Source: Folioceros fuciformis
Taxonomy: Eukaryota; Anthocerotophyta; Anthocerotopsida; Anthocerotales
NCBI GenBank assembly: GCA_049999805.1
Contig: JBNGIO010006314.1
Location: forward strand, 657,261 to 716,918
Direction of reading: 5' to 3'
Length of the DNA: 59,658 bases
Positions within the stretch are counted from its first letter, which is position 1. Each line of letters starts with the position of its first letter. Position numbers and translations under genes: made by a program. A model generated the notes under the pieces. The model searched no databases, was not told where the DNA came from, and saw only the letters and a program-made list of their open reading frames with translations. Of the stretch, positions 23,287 through 35,828 are shown piece by piece.

Positions 23287-23823
23287 CTATGGCGTCAGGG
23301 TAGCTGCTACGGTATAGCGCCACAGTCTCGGCACCTGGCAACTTGAAGACTCATCCGGTGCATCTTTGCACGAAGTTGGCAGCACTGCTACACAACGTGT
23401 GAGCTCACTGAAACGGTGCAGGAAATACAATGCTTTCGCCTTCCGAAGCAGGCTCAACGAATGGAACGGATTCTGTTCCAATGCCGCCGAGCTGGCTGCC
23501 AGAGCCTCCTCAAGCTTTTCCATGCGAAGCAAAGCCTCAGATCTGTTGGAGTAGGCCTGCACAAGACGCTTGGTCCGGACAGCACTCCTCTCAGGATCGA
23601 TTCGTGAGAGGAAGCTGTTGTCATTTTTTGTGACAGCGAGGCTCATCTTGTAGAAATCACTCGCCACCTTCCAATCTCCCTGACGAAGCCTCTCGCCCCC
23701 CAGCCTGATCAACGTGCCTGCATATTGCTCGCCAGTGTATCTGTGCGAATTAGGATCTCCACGACTACTACGTCCCTCCGAGATGGGAAACCACATGGTT
23801 GAAAATTGACGGTTAATAAGCAC
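23287..23823 (-). pseudogene. Tetratricopeptide-repeat (TPR) protein fragment
   Basis: The 178-residue frame contains two to three TPR-like helical pairs (LRQGDWKVASDFYKMSL, AYSNRSEALLRMEKLEEAL, and SALEQNPFHSLSLLRKAKAL with residues of the TPR consensus). The closest resemblance is to plant SET/TPR or co-chaperone TPR proteins, but no partner domain is found on either side. It may be an exon of a gene whose other parts are lost, or a duplicated fragment. The downstream end runs into a sequence with no clear splice donor. Confidence 0.5.
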
Positions 23824-25063
23824 AAAGCACTCAAAAGATGCACGATCGGGTGTCTAAATCCTCCGAAACCTTGACATTGAGAAGATGGATTTTCCGTGCT
23901 TCCAAATTGTAACAACTAGCAAGTTACACCTCCATACGGAGATATAGCAAGGCAACAATCAAATGGTCGCAAGCTATATCTCCATACGGAGGGCATGCGT
24001 CCGGCACGCAACCGACAACCAGTCCAGCTTCTGGGGCCCGGCCTTGAGCCTGCCGCACTGTGCTGCAGGTGGACGTTACATGGGATGACCTCTCGCATTC
24101 GTACTTTCATCTGCCTTGGTGACCATTTCAATGGCGGACTGGCCACGAGGCTAGACTGAAGGAGTGGGCCGATCGGCACCAACTCTTCAGTCAGGCCAAA
24201 CAGTCTGAAGCATCTAGGAATCGGACTAGAAAGACGTCTCTCGCTCAGGATCGTCCACTAAATACTGCCGTCTCAGGCAAAATACTGCAGCAGTGACAAA
24301 GCTCTGTCCCATTCAAACGACAGGCCATGCCTCGCTCAACCTGCTCTCCAACACCTGAATTCAACTAGCGAAAGAGCTGGAAGGTTCCGAAGTGCCTCCA
24401 CTGGGGATGGCATTTTGTGTAAATCAAAAGAATGACAGACTCAAGACAAGGTCCAAGACCCAGGAGGTGTGGGTGTTTCAGGACAAGACGACACTAAACG
24501 CACGCAGCAGCCTGAACAAGGGTCGCTTTCTTCATTCGGAAACGGCAACGGAGACATTAATAGAAAATCAGGTCAAAAATAATCATTCAAACCTAGTATA
24601 ATATTCTTNNNNNNNNNNNNNNNNNNNNNNNNNNNNNNNNNNNNNNNNNNNNNNNNNNNNNNNNNNNNNNNNNNNNNNNNNNNNNNNNNNNNNNNNNNNN
24701 NNNNNNNNGTATAATATTCTTACTATTGAACCTAGTTAGTTTTATCATACCTTTTATTAAAAAGAAGACATGAAAAAAAATCAGCCGTCTCAAAACGAAG
24801 AGAAACTTCCACAACCACGGGGCATATATATACACATATATGAAGAAAATATTTACATAAAAATATATAATAATAATAATATTTTATTCAATATATTTTA
24901 TATAATATAATATACCATGAATATAAAAATCATGATATTATATTAACTATGGTGCTAAGATAATAAATAAAGATTTTACACAAAACGTTACTCCAGGATA
25001 TTAGTATCATACAATATGCACAACATATTATTTATATAAGCTAAGAAAAAATTATATAAAAGA
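23824..25063. other. Intergenic with 100-N gap; start of second A+T-rich block
   Basis: The gap at 24609-24708 is bordered by the same 13-bp word on both sides (24596-24608 and 24709-24721). To the right the DNA is extremely A+T-rich with ATAT runs (about 24825-24920). No gene seen. Confidence 0.5.
23929..23992. repeat. Imperfect inverted repeat, 20-bp arms
   Basis: The arms are 23929-23948 and 23973-23992, complementary with two mismatches and a 24-base loop. Both contain the near-palindrome CTCCATACGGAG. Function unknown; it could be a hairpin or a small transposon footprint. Confidence 0.6.
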
Positions 25064-26111
25064 TCAATACCTTAAATATTTTTTCAATGAGTCTAAACCC
25101 AAAAAATTAATTAACCTTAGTAAAATACGTTGATATCTACTTCCGATGACTTCATTCATACATTTGATATCCAATTTTTGTGTAGTATTAGAGCCACATA
25201 ATTTGGAACTATAAGGCCTACCCCTTTTTGTTTTCTTCTTTCTCTTTCTGGGTTCAATTTTAGTTTCTGGTACAAATTGTTTCGTTAACACATGGTTATG
25301 CATTGATGAGGTTGCACACAGATCTTCCTTAAGAACAACCTTTTTTATGTTTAGGTTTGGAGTCTCATCGGGCTCATATAAACACAGGATTAACTCTTTA
25401 AACATATTTTGTGATTGTGTGGATCCTTGAGAAGCTATTTTAATTGATTTGTTTCCATTCGCGCAATAAAATTTATCCCTCTTTTCTTCACTTGGAAAAA
25501 TAGACTTTGAACTATACCTTGTGGTATCATTTGTCTCTTCTTTCTTATTTTCATTTTGTAAAACTAAACCATCCGGGTGGAACTTATTCCAGTCACTATT
25601 GGTGTTTCCAGCTGTTGTCACGCTCATATTTCGCCCTGTACATTGATTAAACATGTTCATGTCTTTTGTAGTCAACTTGTGTTGTTTTTCGTCATGTGAT
25701 TGCCCTAATAGTACTCTTTGAGGCAATGCAGTTTTCAGTTTCCTCTGAGCAACTTTTGTAGATATCTTACTTACTTGAAACAAAGGTCTTTTGTTTAAAC
25801 ATTCATTATGCATTGCATTTATTGAAGGTCTCGAAGAAGAACAAGTATTATAATTGTTTTGTACAATCTGTTTCCAATTCAAAGTTGTGATAACTACACT
25901 CGTGGTTATCTCATTTGCTGATGATGTATTATTTAAAGTCGGAAAATCCTCGTGAGAATATTTGAGCTCTAATTGAACAAAAAAACATGACACATATTTA
26001 GTTAGAACTTAGCTAGAAATTTTTACATTCATGAAAAATATGCTTAAATCAACAACCTGGTTCTTGAGAGGACAAAACATTATCTTGCGCTTTTGCAGTT
26101 GAGTCGTTCAT
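25064..26111 (-). CDS. Uncharacterised two-exon gene in A+T-rich block; basic C-terminal region
   Basis: Exons 26111-26057 (19 codons, starting MNDSTAKAQDNVLSSQEP) and 25968-25064 join in frame through donor CAG/GTTGTT and an acceptor preceded by a T-rich tract, giving 319 aa. The join creates a continuous acidic then hydrophobic stretch (ELKYSHEDFPTLNN). The protein is Asn-, Lys- and Ser-rich. It carries a very basic patch (RKRKKKTKRGRPYSSK) that contains an AT-hook-like GRP core and could be a nuclear localisation signal. The C-terminal 30 residues are a likely helix (YQRILLRLINFLGLDSLKKYL). I do not recognise the family. Codon use is strongly A/T-ending, as in ZMYND10 but unlike the GC-rich genes. 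The continuous frame in such A+T-rich DNA argues that it is real. Confidence 0.55.
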
Positions 26112-28542
26112 TGTAATGATTGAGATATTCAACACATATGAAGTGTTTGAAGTCACATCATCAATCTAAAATGGACATGACCTATTGGAAGTGTCAAGTT
26201 TCATTGATCCAAAAGTTCTTAAGTAGTTTCTTTAGCTCTATTATTATTATAGTTGAGCTATAAATATTAAATGTTAGATTTGACTAAGTTAAACTTCTAC
26301 CCTAGTATTCCTGGTGTTGTTTACCTATCACAGAATAACTCTCAAATCTAAGATGTTAGTATCCATTGGGTTACACAAGATCTCAAAGTCAAAGGGGAAG
26401 ATCATGTCATATAGAATTAAAAAATATAATTTGAAAATAATAAAAAATAAAGTAAAATTAAAATTTATGCATATGATAATTTTATTCTTTTTGTTCTGAC
26501 TTTGTACATAAGTTTGTAAAAAGTTTCTTTTTAAGATAGTCTGCCATCGATGGGTATAAGAATTTTGCATAATATTACTTACATATTGTGCATTACACTA
26601 GTTATTCGACTTGCTAATGTATTTCTACTAATCTTGTCCTTATGTAAGCTATATTCATTATTGACTAAGTGGACCTACTTACCTATGATTTTGTTGTATA
26701 TAAATTTATTATAATATAAAATAAGTAAGAAAATATATCATATATAACAAGCCTTGTTTTAAAGTTTGCAATGGTTATCCCGTCATTCTAAAACCAAATA
26801 TGAACCCAATGGTTACATTGACGAAACAAGTAGCGGTACAACGCAGAGTTAAAATGTACACTAATCCAGCCTAGTTAAGTTGGCTTCACACAGTGACGGG
26901 GTTGACGGTAGCACAACGTTGGCAACGGAGGTACAAGCCAAGTCGAATGAGACGCTAAAGCCATGAGAGACTCGCGAGAATGACGGCCGGTGTTCATGTC
27001 AGGGGTTTGCTGAGACCCGGTGCAGACCGGCAAGCGTGCAAGCGAGGGTGGAGGAGAGAAAAAAGTGACGAAACCCAAGGCTTACCCTTCTGCAAAAGGG
27101 GCTCACGTGGAGGTAGGGCTATTCCGAAAGCTGTGAGCTGCGCAGCTCCAGTTGGGGTAGGGACAGAAACCGGGGCAGCAAGCAGGCTGAGGCTGCCAAG
27201 CCCATGTCGCTCCCTGGGACCAGAGCGTCGTTGAAGAGGGTACCGTACCTGCTAGAGGTTGCACAGACCGCACCAAAAGTGCGTAACAACAGCCAGGCTC
27301 CACCTGTGGCAGAAGGCACGAGCAGAGCTAGAGCTGAGGTGCGGCAAGGGCAGCGCCACGCAGCGGCAGGTTGCAACCAAAAAAGCTGAAGAAGGTTGGG
27401 TTGTCCACGCTTGTCTCCTCGTCCAGATCTGAATTCCTGTTGTCTTCAGCTCCGGTCAAACTGGCTCCAGTAAACGCAAGTCTGTCAGACAATTGAGTGG
27501 GAGCAGAGAGATGCACAACGCGGCGGGGCCCAGAAGGAGTCAGTCTTGGAATATCAGGGGTGATGCTCAAAGCCAGGAACTGCGAATTGGCGGCGCTTAA
27601 GACAAAGAATCCTCGGCTTGAGGGATTGGGAGCTCAGCACATCAGCATGCAAGAGACCAGGAATGTCGTTCTACCATGCCCAATGAGTCGGGCGAATTCG
27701 TTTGCCGGTCGTTTTTCAGAGTGTGGTGCCGCTCTCCAACTTTTGCAGGGTTTTGCTTAGGAGGAGCTCCTTTGAACCTGCATCACGTGCTCCAGGTGTC
27801 CTAGCCTCGGCCTGATATCACCGCAGCCTTCCTTGCACCTCTCATCCTTCGCTAGCACAAGAAAGTGATAGAGTGACAGGTCACATGCATGATCTGAGTC
27901 CATGGAAACTCGCTGAGACCAGTGACCTTCCTCGGAAAAAGATGCATCAAACTCCTCCATCGCCAGAACAACACGTCAACACAGTCACAGTACAGTCAAG
28001 GAAAAGGGCACCACGATAGCGAGATGCTGATTTCATATGACATTATCTGCACAGCATCCAAGAGCCGGAACCTTTGGCAGCTTTCAACAACCACCTACAA
28101 ATGCTTAGGGATTAACAATGACAGACAGCTGCCCTCACATGAGTCCCCGGGTAGCACAGGGATTAGCAATAGGTGCTTTATGACTGTGACCGCAGCAATG
28201 CAAATTTTCTGCCACCCCGGCCCTATCTCTATACGCCTACTAGAGAGAATGTCACCATCACGCCGCTCAACGCAACAGCATGAAGAACGCAAGCTTCACC
28301 TTTTTCCCAAGTCCTCAAAGCCAATAAGAGATCTGAGATGCATTTCTGTCCCAGTACCGTGATCTACACCTTACCCAACAAAAACGAAGAGACTGTCACT
28401 GCCAAGAGACTAGCAGCTTCAATTCATAATCCCTGACTCCCTCCCTTGTATATCGCCTCCCACGACCTCAGGCTTCCTGCACTCTCACATGCCTCCATGA
28501 GTGTCTTCCCGTCGTGAGTCCCCAACAAAGAGTACAATGTTC
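26112..28542. other. Intergenic; A+T-rich to about 26,880, then GC-rich
   Basis: The left part has no ORF of note. On the right, a minus-strand frame 27960-27757 (begins MEEFDASFSEEGHWSQRV, with a possible donor after HVMQ) and another at 27570-27328 look weakly coding and might be exons of an unknown gene, but I could not find a convincing join. Nothing else recognised. Confidence 0.4.
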
Positions 28543-31500
28543 CTAAGTCAAAGAAAAGCTCAGCGACGATCCCGAAGTGCTTGGATGAAGAAGCCTTCTT
28601 CCATCTACTTTGAGCTCGTCGTCTGTATGTACATAGACCTGGCCCCTAATCATCCTGCGAAGATCTGGCAAGAAGTCGTGAGCAGCAGGACAGCCAACCA
28701 CATTGAGAACTTGAAGCGAGGGTAAGAAGGTGATCTCTGTAGGCAGCTCCGCTAACTTCGAGCAATAGCTCAGGGAAAGCCTGAGCAAAGAGCCCAAATT
28801 TTCTATTCCCTTTGGCAACTTCAGCAACTGCTCGCAGTAGTCCAGATCTAAGTACTGCAGTGACGTCAACTCACAAAGCTCCTCCGGCAAGGTAGCCAAG
28901 ACGCTGCACGAAACTAGTGACAGTCTTTGCAACGACGTGAGCCCCTTAATCTCCTTGGGAAGGGATTTTAAGCTCTTACAAGAGCTGAGGGACAGTCTCT
29001 GCAACGAGGTCAGGCTGCCAATCTCCTTTGGTAGCTTTTCTATCCTGGCACAAGCCGTCAGGGACAGCTCCTCCAACGCTGACAATCCACCAATTTCCGG
29101 GCACACCACTGAGATGTTGCAGTGGCCCAGGTATAACCGGCTCAAATTCTGCAATGAACCGATCTCCGGAGGCAGTCTGACAAAGCTCTTACATCGATTT
29201 AGATTCAACTTCTGCAACGCCTCCAAGCTGCCAATTTCTGCTGGGAGAGTCTTCAGGTTCAGACAACCTGAGAGATCCATTTCCTCCAGGGCTTGTAGCT
29301 GGCTGATAGTCTTTGGCAATGATCTGATGGTCCCACAGTCTTCCATGTGAAACCTCTTCAGGGAAGCAAGGTTACCCAAAGTAGAGGGCAGTTCTTGAAG
29401 TCTGCTCCAGCCAGTCAAGTGTAGCTCTCTCAAAGCACCCAATTGAGTGATAGGCTCTGGTAACCGCTCCATGTTTACACATCCCATCAAAGTGAGGTCT
29501 TTAAGCTGTGGTGGAAACTGCACGTAAGATTTGAACAGGTCAAGACTTTGAAGTCAATGCTGGAAAACGTAGCTTCAACTGTACGACACATGATCGTTGT
29601 TAAGCACACTTACCCGTAAACTAAGATCGATCTTATTACACCGTATCATAACCATGTCTAGCTTTCGACATCTTCCCAATTGAAAAGGGAACTTCATGTC
29701 CTGAACAGGCCTGCTCCAGCCCCAATAAATGAACTCTAAGTCATTCAGTGATTCAACACGATATCCTCGAACAGCTGTGTCCTGAAGGATTAGAACCCGC
29801 AACCCTTCCATCTTGTCCACGAATCGCCCTTGCAACGGATCATGACAATTTAATAGGGAGATGCCCTCAACCTTCTTCAGTTCCTGCAAGGAACATGGAA
29901 TTCTTCATTCAGCAACAGCTCATGCACCTGACAAACGCACAGACTTGACACCTCGTAAACAGACGCCATGTTCGAAAGAGCGAGTCATCTTTACCGTATT
30001 CTTGTCACCCAATATCTCGGGTAACTGGCTGGCATCTTCTGACCGGACACGAGTCTGCTGCGATAAGCTAGAACCGATGTCGGACAGCAGATCATGCATG
30101 CCTACGAGCTCCATCTTCCATGGGTACTCCGAATACCTTGTGAGCTGAGCAATCCCTGTAAGGCCTTCGGTATCTCTGGTCTTGACTGTAACCAATGCCT
30201 GCTCCACTAAGATACTCAAATTTTCCTTCCCCACAATCCGCTCCACAATCCTCCAATCCCAACCCCGGAAAAGTACAGCTATATCAAGGAAGATTTCCTT
30301 CATCTCTGGACTCAGTCTGTCGTAGCTCACTTGCAGCTTTCCGAAGATCTGGTCCTCTGGTAGTAGAAGCTCCTCAGCCTGCTTCATTTTCTTCCCAATG
30401 GCAACCCACTGCTCTTCCGCTAGATTAGCCTCATCGGAGAACAGAGAACCGATGATCTTAAGAGCCAACGGAAGGCCTTCACACTGGGGTACAATGAAAT
30501 CTAGAAGTGCCTCCACACTCTTAGTTGGCATATCAGTTCTCTTTGAAGCATGAAAGAGAAACAAGTCTCTTGACTGCTGGGGGGACAGGCAAGGAAGCTT
30601 GTAGGAGAGGTGAAAGTAAGGATGAATAGTGGTTTTACAGATCTGATCAAGCTTACTGACGACAGCACTGGAGCGAGAGGTAATCAAGACACTACTTCTG
30701 GGAGGCAGAATCTTTCCCAGATTGGGGGGGAGCAGCTCCACGACATGCTTCACTTCGAAAACATTGTCTATGGCAATGCGAGCCTGTTTGGAGCCCATTT
30801 TCAGGTTCACAAACTGATCCAGCAAAGCATTCCTTCCCTTCGAAGTATTTGAGAACTCTTTGCGACCTCCTCCGAGCTGTTGAAGAAGCGATGCTTGCAG
30901 CTTCCTCAAATACACATCATCCGGATTCTTTCCAACTTCGATGAAAGCGAAGAGCCTCTTTTCACTCTTCTCCACTGATGTAATCACCTCGTGCAGCAAC
31001 GTTGTCTTCCCTAGCCCACCTTGGCCGTGAATCCCAACGGTGCATATCCCTTCTTGCTGAAGGAAGTCCACAATGTGGTTGACATGCTGATCAATACCCA
31101 CACTGATGACAGGTCCCAGATCTGGGGTGTTGATTGCGTCAGGTGCATGAGACACACGACTTCTCACTGCAGCTAATGCTGCAAAAGTCAGATTGTCCTG
31201 GAGAGTCTTCAACTCGCAAACTGCCCTCTCCAGGTGCAGCTTAATGCCAGTATCCGCAGATGACACACAGAAAAACCTGCAAACACAGTTTCTGCATACA
31301 ATACATCAAATAGAGCTAGGGCAAACTTGGGGAAGAACACACTAATTTTATGTGACACGAATATGTAAAAGCATTCTACCTACAGACAAGCTACCTTTGA
31401 CAAGAGGTCGGCTTTCTCTCAAGGTATCTTATCACGGCAGCACAATAGAGAAGCGTTCCGGCAGCAATTCTAAACACGTCATTATCAGTGGGAAGGAAGA

Positions 31501-31971
31501 GCCTTAGCTCGCCGATTTGTTTGCCCACATGCTCAGTTTGACTAGTCAAGCTGGTCCACTTCTCCTCATCCCCAACATGCTCAACCTGATCAATTTTGGA
31601 GTTTATGTAAGCAGCCAACTTGAAGGCTAGGCCAAACCAGCTCAAGTTCCTCGAGCCATTCTTAATGTCAGAGACCAGAGTCTCAGCACTGGCAGAGGGT
31701 GTTCTCAAGTCGGTTTCTGGCACCTGCAGAGCAAAAGAACCAGAGACATTGCGTTACGCCGAGGCTACAACCTTCCATTCCGTTCCGAACATCAAACCGA
31801 ATGCTGGGGGGAGGGGAAATTTGCCTTTCGACGAAACTCTTCCAGTCGGTTACGATGATAGTCCAGTATGTCCCCGATCTGCTTAAGATGCTGCGACAGT
31901 ACCGGAGTTCCAAGGTCTGGGTCTACATAGTGAGCATTGCCATTTGGCTGCTGCTTATCACTGTCACTCAT
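28543..31971 (-). CDS. NB-ARC-LRR (NLR) immune receptor, 5 exons
   Basis: Exons 31971-31798, 31723-31395, 31276-29941, 29883-29614 and 29517-28543; about 1,027 aa. The exon 3/4 junction is the least certain (other donors lie within 15 bp). The N-terminal 165 residues lack TIR or RPW8 motifs and are probably helical. The NB-ARC domain shows the P-loop GIHGQGGLGKTTLL, a kinase-2 site reading IAIDNV, RNBS-B VLITSRSSAVV, GLPL motif CEGLPLALKIIGSLF and MHD motif VGMHDLLSDIG. The last exon is almost wholly leucine-rich repeats (about 10 to 11 units such as LPKEIGSLTSLQRLSLSSC). Such proteins sense pathogen effectors and oligomerise on ADP/ATP exchange. Intron phases are consistent (0,2,0,0). The frame is intact throughout, so the gene looks functional. 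Confidence 0.88.
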
Positions 31972-34900
31972 AGTGACAATCCCGGGTTAGCACCTTGAAA
32001 CCTAGCCCTTCCGCGTGATGAAATGCCTTGTTGCAGAAGGGCTCAAAAGGCTCCGGAATGTAGTTACGCCTGGGGAGTACCTGGTCTCAGCCAGAACTCT
32101 CTAAGACCCTCTCTTCCTTACTTCTCAATCACAAAGTAAAATGCCGGCAAGCAAACAATTCATGAGACTGGCTGAGCCCTGTCGTCTCGCCGTCACCGAA
32201 AGTCATGCTTGGCACGGCTGATGAACAGTAGCAGGGACTTTGAGCCCGACACTGATGCCCTGTCACATTCTCTGCTCCAATAGATACTGATTCCACGCGC
32301 GCTGCTCCACTTTCCGAATTGCAAGAGCTACCGTCCCTGATAAACTACCCCCGGCCGCCCCCAACCCCGTTCCTGCTGTGGCTATCCAAATAGAGTGATC
32401 ACTCCCCTGCTACACAAGGACCTTCCCCCTTGTCACGTTGATCTGCAACTCTGTCGGGTCCAGTATATTGGATATAACGCAAAGCAGAAATTCCTCATCC
32501 GCTGGCCGCTCTCCTTCCCACATGCCTGCGCGCAAGCCAACGATCCGCATCTCAAAGCCCCTCCGCCCGCGCCCGCATCTGGTGCCCACAAGGCCTGCAG
32601 CAATCCACAAAGCGGAGCTTAGGAAGCACGGAAACAGAGCCCAGAGAAGAAGAAGTAAATGCAGCCCGGCAGCAGCTCCAGGACTGCTCGATCTGGCCTC
32701 ACACGGCATAGCACTAACCAAACCTACTTCCCCGAGCAGGCACCACATTCAAACAGCAGCTGCAAGCCCCTGCGCCCAGCCGGAGTGGGAGCAGGATGAC
32801 AGGAAGCAGACGAGGTAGGATACGGAGCGGGAGCACGGAGGACCAGGCACAGCAACAGCAACAGCAACAGCAGCTGCGGTTGACCAAGTACCGAATAGCA
32901 GGCCCAGCTCTAATTGCCCCACTCCGCGCCTCCCCCGAGTGCATTGCCCATGAAGCCTGACACCCGCATTGCAGGAGGCGGAGTGGCGCAGTGGCGGAGT
33001 GGCGGCGGCCAGATGCCCAGGAAAAGGTGGGCGCTGCTCTGCTGCGGATGCGGGTGCCGGGGACAGTGCCACTGCCAGCGCTGGTGCAGGAGAAAGTGCG
33101 AGAGCAAGTGCAGAGGTCGGCACACGCACAGGAGCAGATGCGCGGCCCAGAGAGACGTGTGCAGGCCAGGCCAGGCCAGGCCGCTGGGCTGGGCTCGGCT
33201 CGGCTCGGCTCGGCACCGAGATAACGCTGATCGCGCAACAGCAACAGGAACAGCAACAGCAAAACGCCAGTGCATCGGCCACAGTGTGGACTGTGGACTG
33301 TGCACTGTGTGTGTATTGCACTGAGAGCTCCTTCCTCCCTCAGCTGGCAATGCGTGTGCGCCCGCATAATACGGTTCTGGCCCGTCTGCCTCCTCGGCCT
33401 GGCGTCCCGGGACGCTCTTGCCCCGGGCGCTTGCGTGCGGCGGGTAAAACCGTCGGGTAACGTCGGCGGCTGCTGCGCCACCCGGCCTCCGGCTTCCCGC
33501 ACCCGGGACGACAATCAACGGACACAACGGACCCCGTCTAGCCCGGGCGCACCGGGGACCCGGACTCGGGACATACATACATCGGATGCTCATCCATCCG
33601 TAAGGCAGGCCTGGGGTGCGCGAAACGCTTTACACCTGGCTGGCGTTTTCTTTTTCTCGCTCCGTTGGTGTCTTTGGTCTTTGTGCGTGGTTGTAGCCCG
33701 AGACCTGGCGCGCCATCCAACCGGGCTCCCAACGGCAGCTGCACTGCCCACTGCACGCGCTGTGTCCACTCTCGGTTGAAAATCCAAGCGCACCAGCCTT
33801 CTGGATGACCGGGATCTGGTGCACAGTTCCATCGGTGATCAGATGCTTCACCTTGGGCCAAACTCCACTGTCACCAAGCGTATGTATGTTTGCACACGCT
33901 TCTTGTCACCCTCCGGTGCCTGCCAAACCGAGCCATAGCCCAGGGCCATATTCTGATGAACCCGTTTGGATATTCGGATGACACTGGGAGGAACATGAGT
34001 GTGCTGCAGTCTATTGATTCATGATGGGTACATACCTCCGGTGCTTGCAAGCCAAAGGCTGCCTGCTCTGGTCTTCTTGAAGCAGCCAGTACCTGTCCCC
34101 ATTTTGTTGGCTGGGAATTGAACATGTGTGTCCGACTCCCGTCCTGCCGTCCCCACCCTCCATCACCTACACCTACCTTGGGACGGGGAGGTCCACCGTA
34201 ATTATGCATTCCTCGTTGACGGGATTACACGGCTGCAGTGCCACAGCACAGGACAAGGAAGCACCTGGAGCGGGCGTTGATTCCCGGGGACGAAGGTGAG
34301 TGGGAGTTCGGCTGGGATACAGACGCCTTTGGCTGGGGACTAGTGTTTTTTTTTTATGAAGCTGGGCATGGAGAAAGGAATCCGCTTCACCGTAGGTTGC
34401 TTGCGGTGCTGGTGCTACACATGTTCCTTATTGCAGATCTTGCAGCACTAGCGAGAGGGATACATATTCCCTGGGAAGGGGGTGGAGCAGCATCATCCGC
34501 GTCACTATTCCGCCCGGCTGTGTCATGTATGCAAGATTGTCTGCTTGGCAGCCACTGCATTGCGTGGCATCATCTGTCTACCGCAGCCACATGCGATGGA
34601 GTGAGGGGGGACGCAAACTTGGGCGGTCGGTGTTTCGTCTTTTCTTGATCCTGCTCCCCCCTAATGGTGCTATCTAAACCTGTTTTTGCGTAGACTGGTT
34701 CCCCTGTTTGGGTTGATGACAATTCACGGCCTTCCGATGATCCGGCCCCTGTCGCCAGGGGGGAAGCTATGAAGCCATGACCTCATAGCTCTTGCGGGCG
34801 CCGCCAAGGGCCCACCGGCTAGTGTAACAAAGATACACTGCCACCACGCTGCGAGTCGCGACAGGTGAGATGTACCGCATGCTTCGAGGCTGTGATGCAT

Positions 34901-35828
34901 TTGTTTCTGGCCGCCACATTCTGCGTTCCTGCGCACAGCAGCTCGTCCCAACCAACCAAATGTGTGGGGTGGGTTCATGGCCTTGTGGGACACATATGTG
35001 TGTCATGCCACTGGCACCGGCGCTGGCCCTGGCCCCGGCCCTGGCCTCGGCCCTGGCCCCGGCCCTGGCCTTGGAGTTGACATGACAGGCAGAGGATTGG
35101 CATAGGCTGGAATCCGCAGCCCACTCCTGGAGACGACAATCCATCATCGATCCAGACTGCGACAGCAGACCTATAAGTTGCAACAACAGCAACTCGTGGG
35201 ATGACAGGAATCTACGCTTTTTGCCCGCCAGTCTTCTCATGGCTGGGTATTGTAAAATAACTCTCCAGGAGGACGACTGAGCTCTGGAGCGCGTCTTTCT
35301 CGTCGGGCCCGACTGGTACTATGATTCCGGCTTCTTCCTTAGCATACCATCCCTTCCCGTCCCTCGAGGTCGATAGGATCCCGCTCACCGCAATCGCATC
35401 GGGTTTGGTTTTTCTCGGGCAGCACAGCATCAGCATCAGCAGGGATGTCCCGCGTACTTGGACACATACACGGAGAACAGGTGAACTACCACTAGTGCTC
35501 GTCGCTATCCAACAACGACCCATTGGGAACCCACTACTCCCAACACAATGCGTTCATGTGTCTACGTATTGCGCCGGTTGGGTATTTATTTGAAAACAAA
35601 TTCAAAAATATTATTATAAAAAATTTGTTCATAAATGGTGGGTCCGGGCGTTTAGTCTCGTTTTGTCTTTAGCCAACAAACCTCAGATAATATTTTTACT
35701 CGTTGTGTCATTAGTGATGAAGCTCGCCGTTTGAAAAAGGCGGTTTACTTCTACTTCTATCGCATTCTCTGGCTAGGCCTAAATGTCGGTTCGCCACGGT
35801 ATGGCCAGGCGAACTAACATGCCATGCC
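31972..35828. other. Gene-poor GC-rich region with simple repeats
   Basis: Holds the NLR promoter side and no gene I can support. The longest frames (to 266 codons at 32714-33593) are Cys-, Arg- and Ala-rich with overlapping frames on both strands, as expected from GC-rich repeats. Visible simple repeats are a CAGCAA run (about 32847-32873), GGCTC pentamers (about 33190-33214), another CAGCAA run (about 33236-33260) and a CTGGCC/CCGGCC tract (about 35022-35071). Confidence 0.5.
35022..35071. repeat. GC-rich minisatellite (CTGGCC/CCGGCC units)
   Basis: About eight hexamer units alternate between CTGGCC and CCGGCC-like forms, giving a 12-bp higher-order period with one or two substitutions. 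It makes artificial Pro/Trp- and Ala/Arg-repeat ORFs on the two strands. Confidence 0.75.

Noticed and set aside
32714-33593. Overlapping ORFs up to 266 codons, Cys/Ser/Ala-rich
   Set aside because: GC-rich DNA with CAGCAA and GGCTC repeats opens several frames on both strands at once; no domain or splice logic.
34767-35240. 157-codon minus-strand ORF with an Ala/Arg repeat
   Set aside because: The repeat is only the translated CTGGCC/CCGGCC minisatellite; the rest has no recognisable content.
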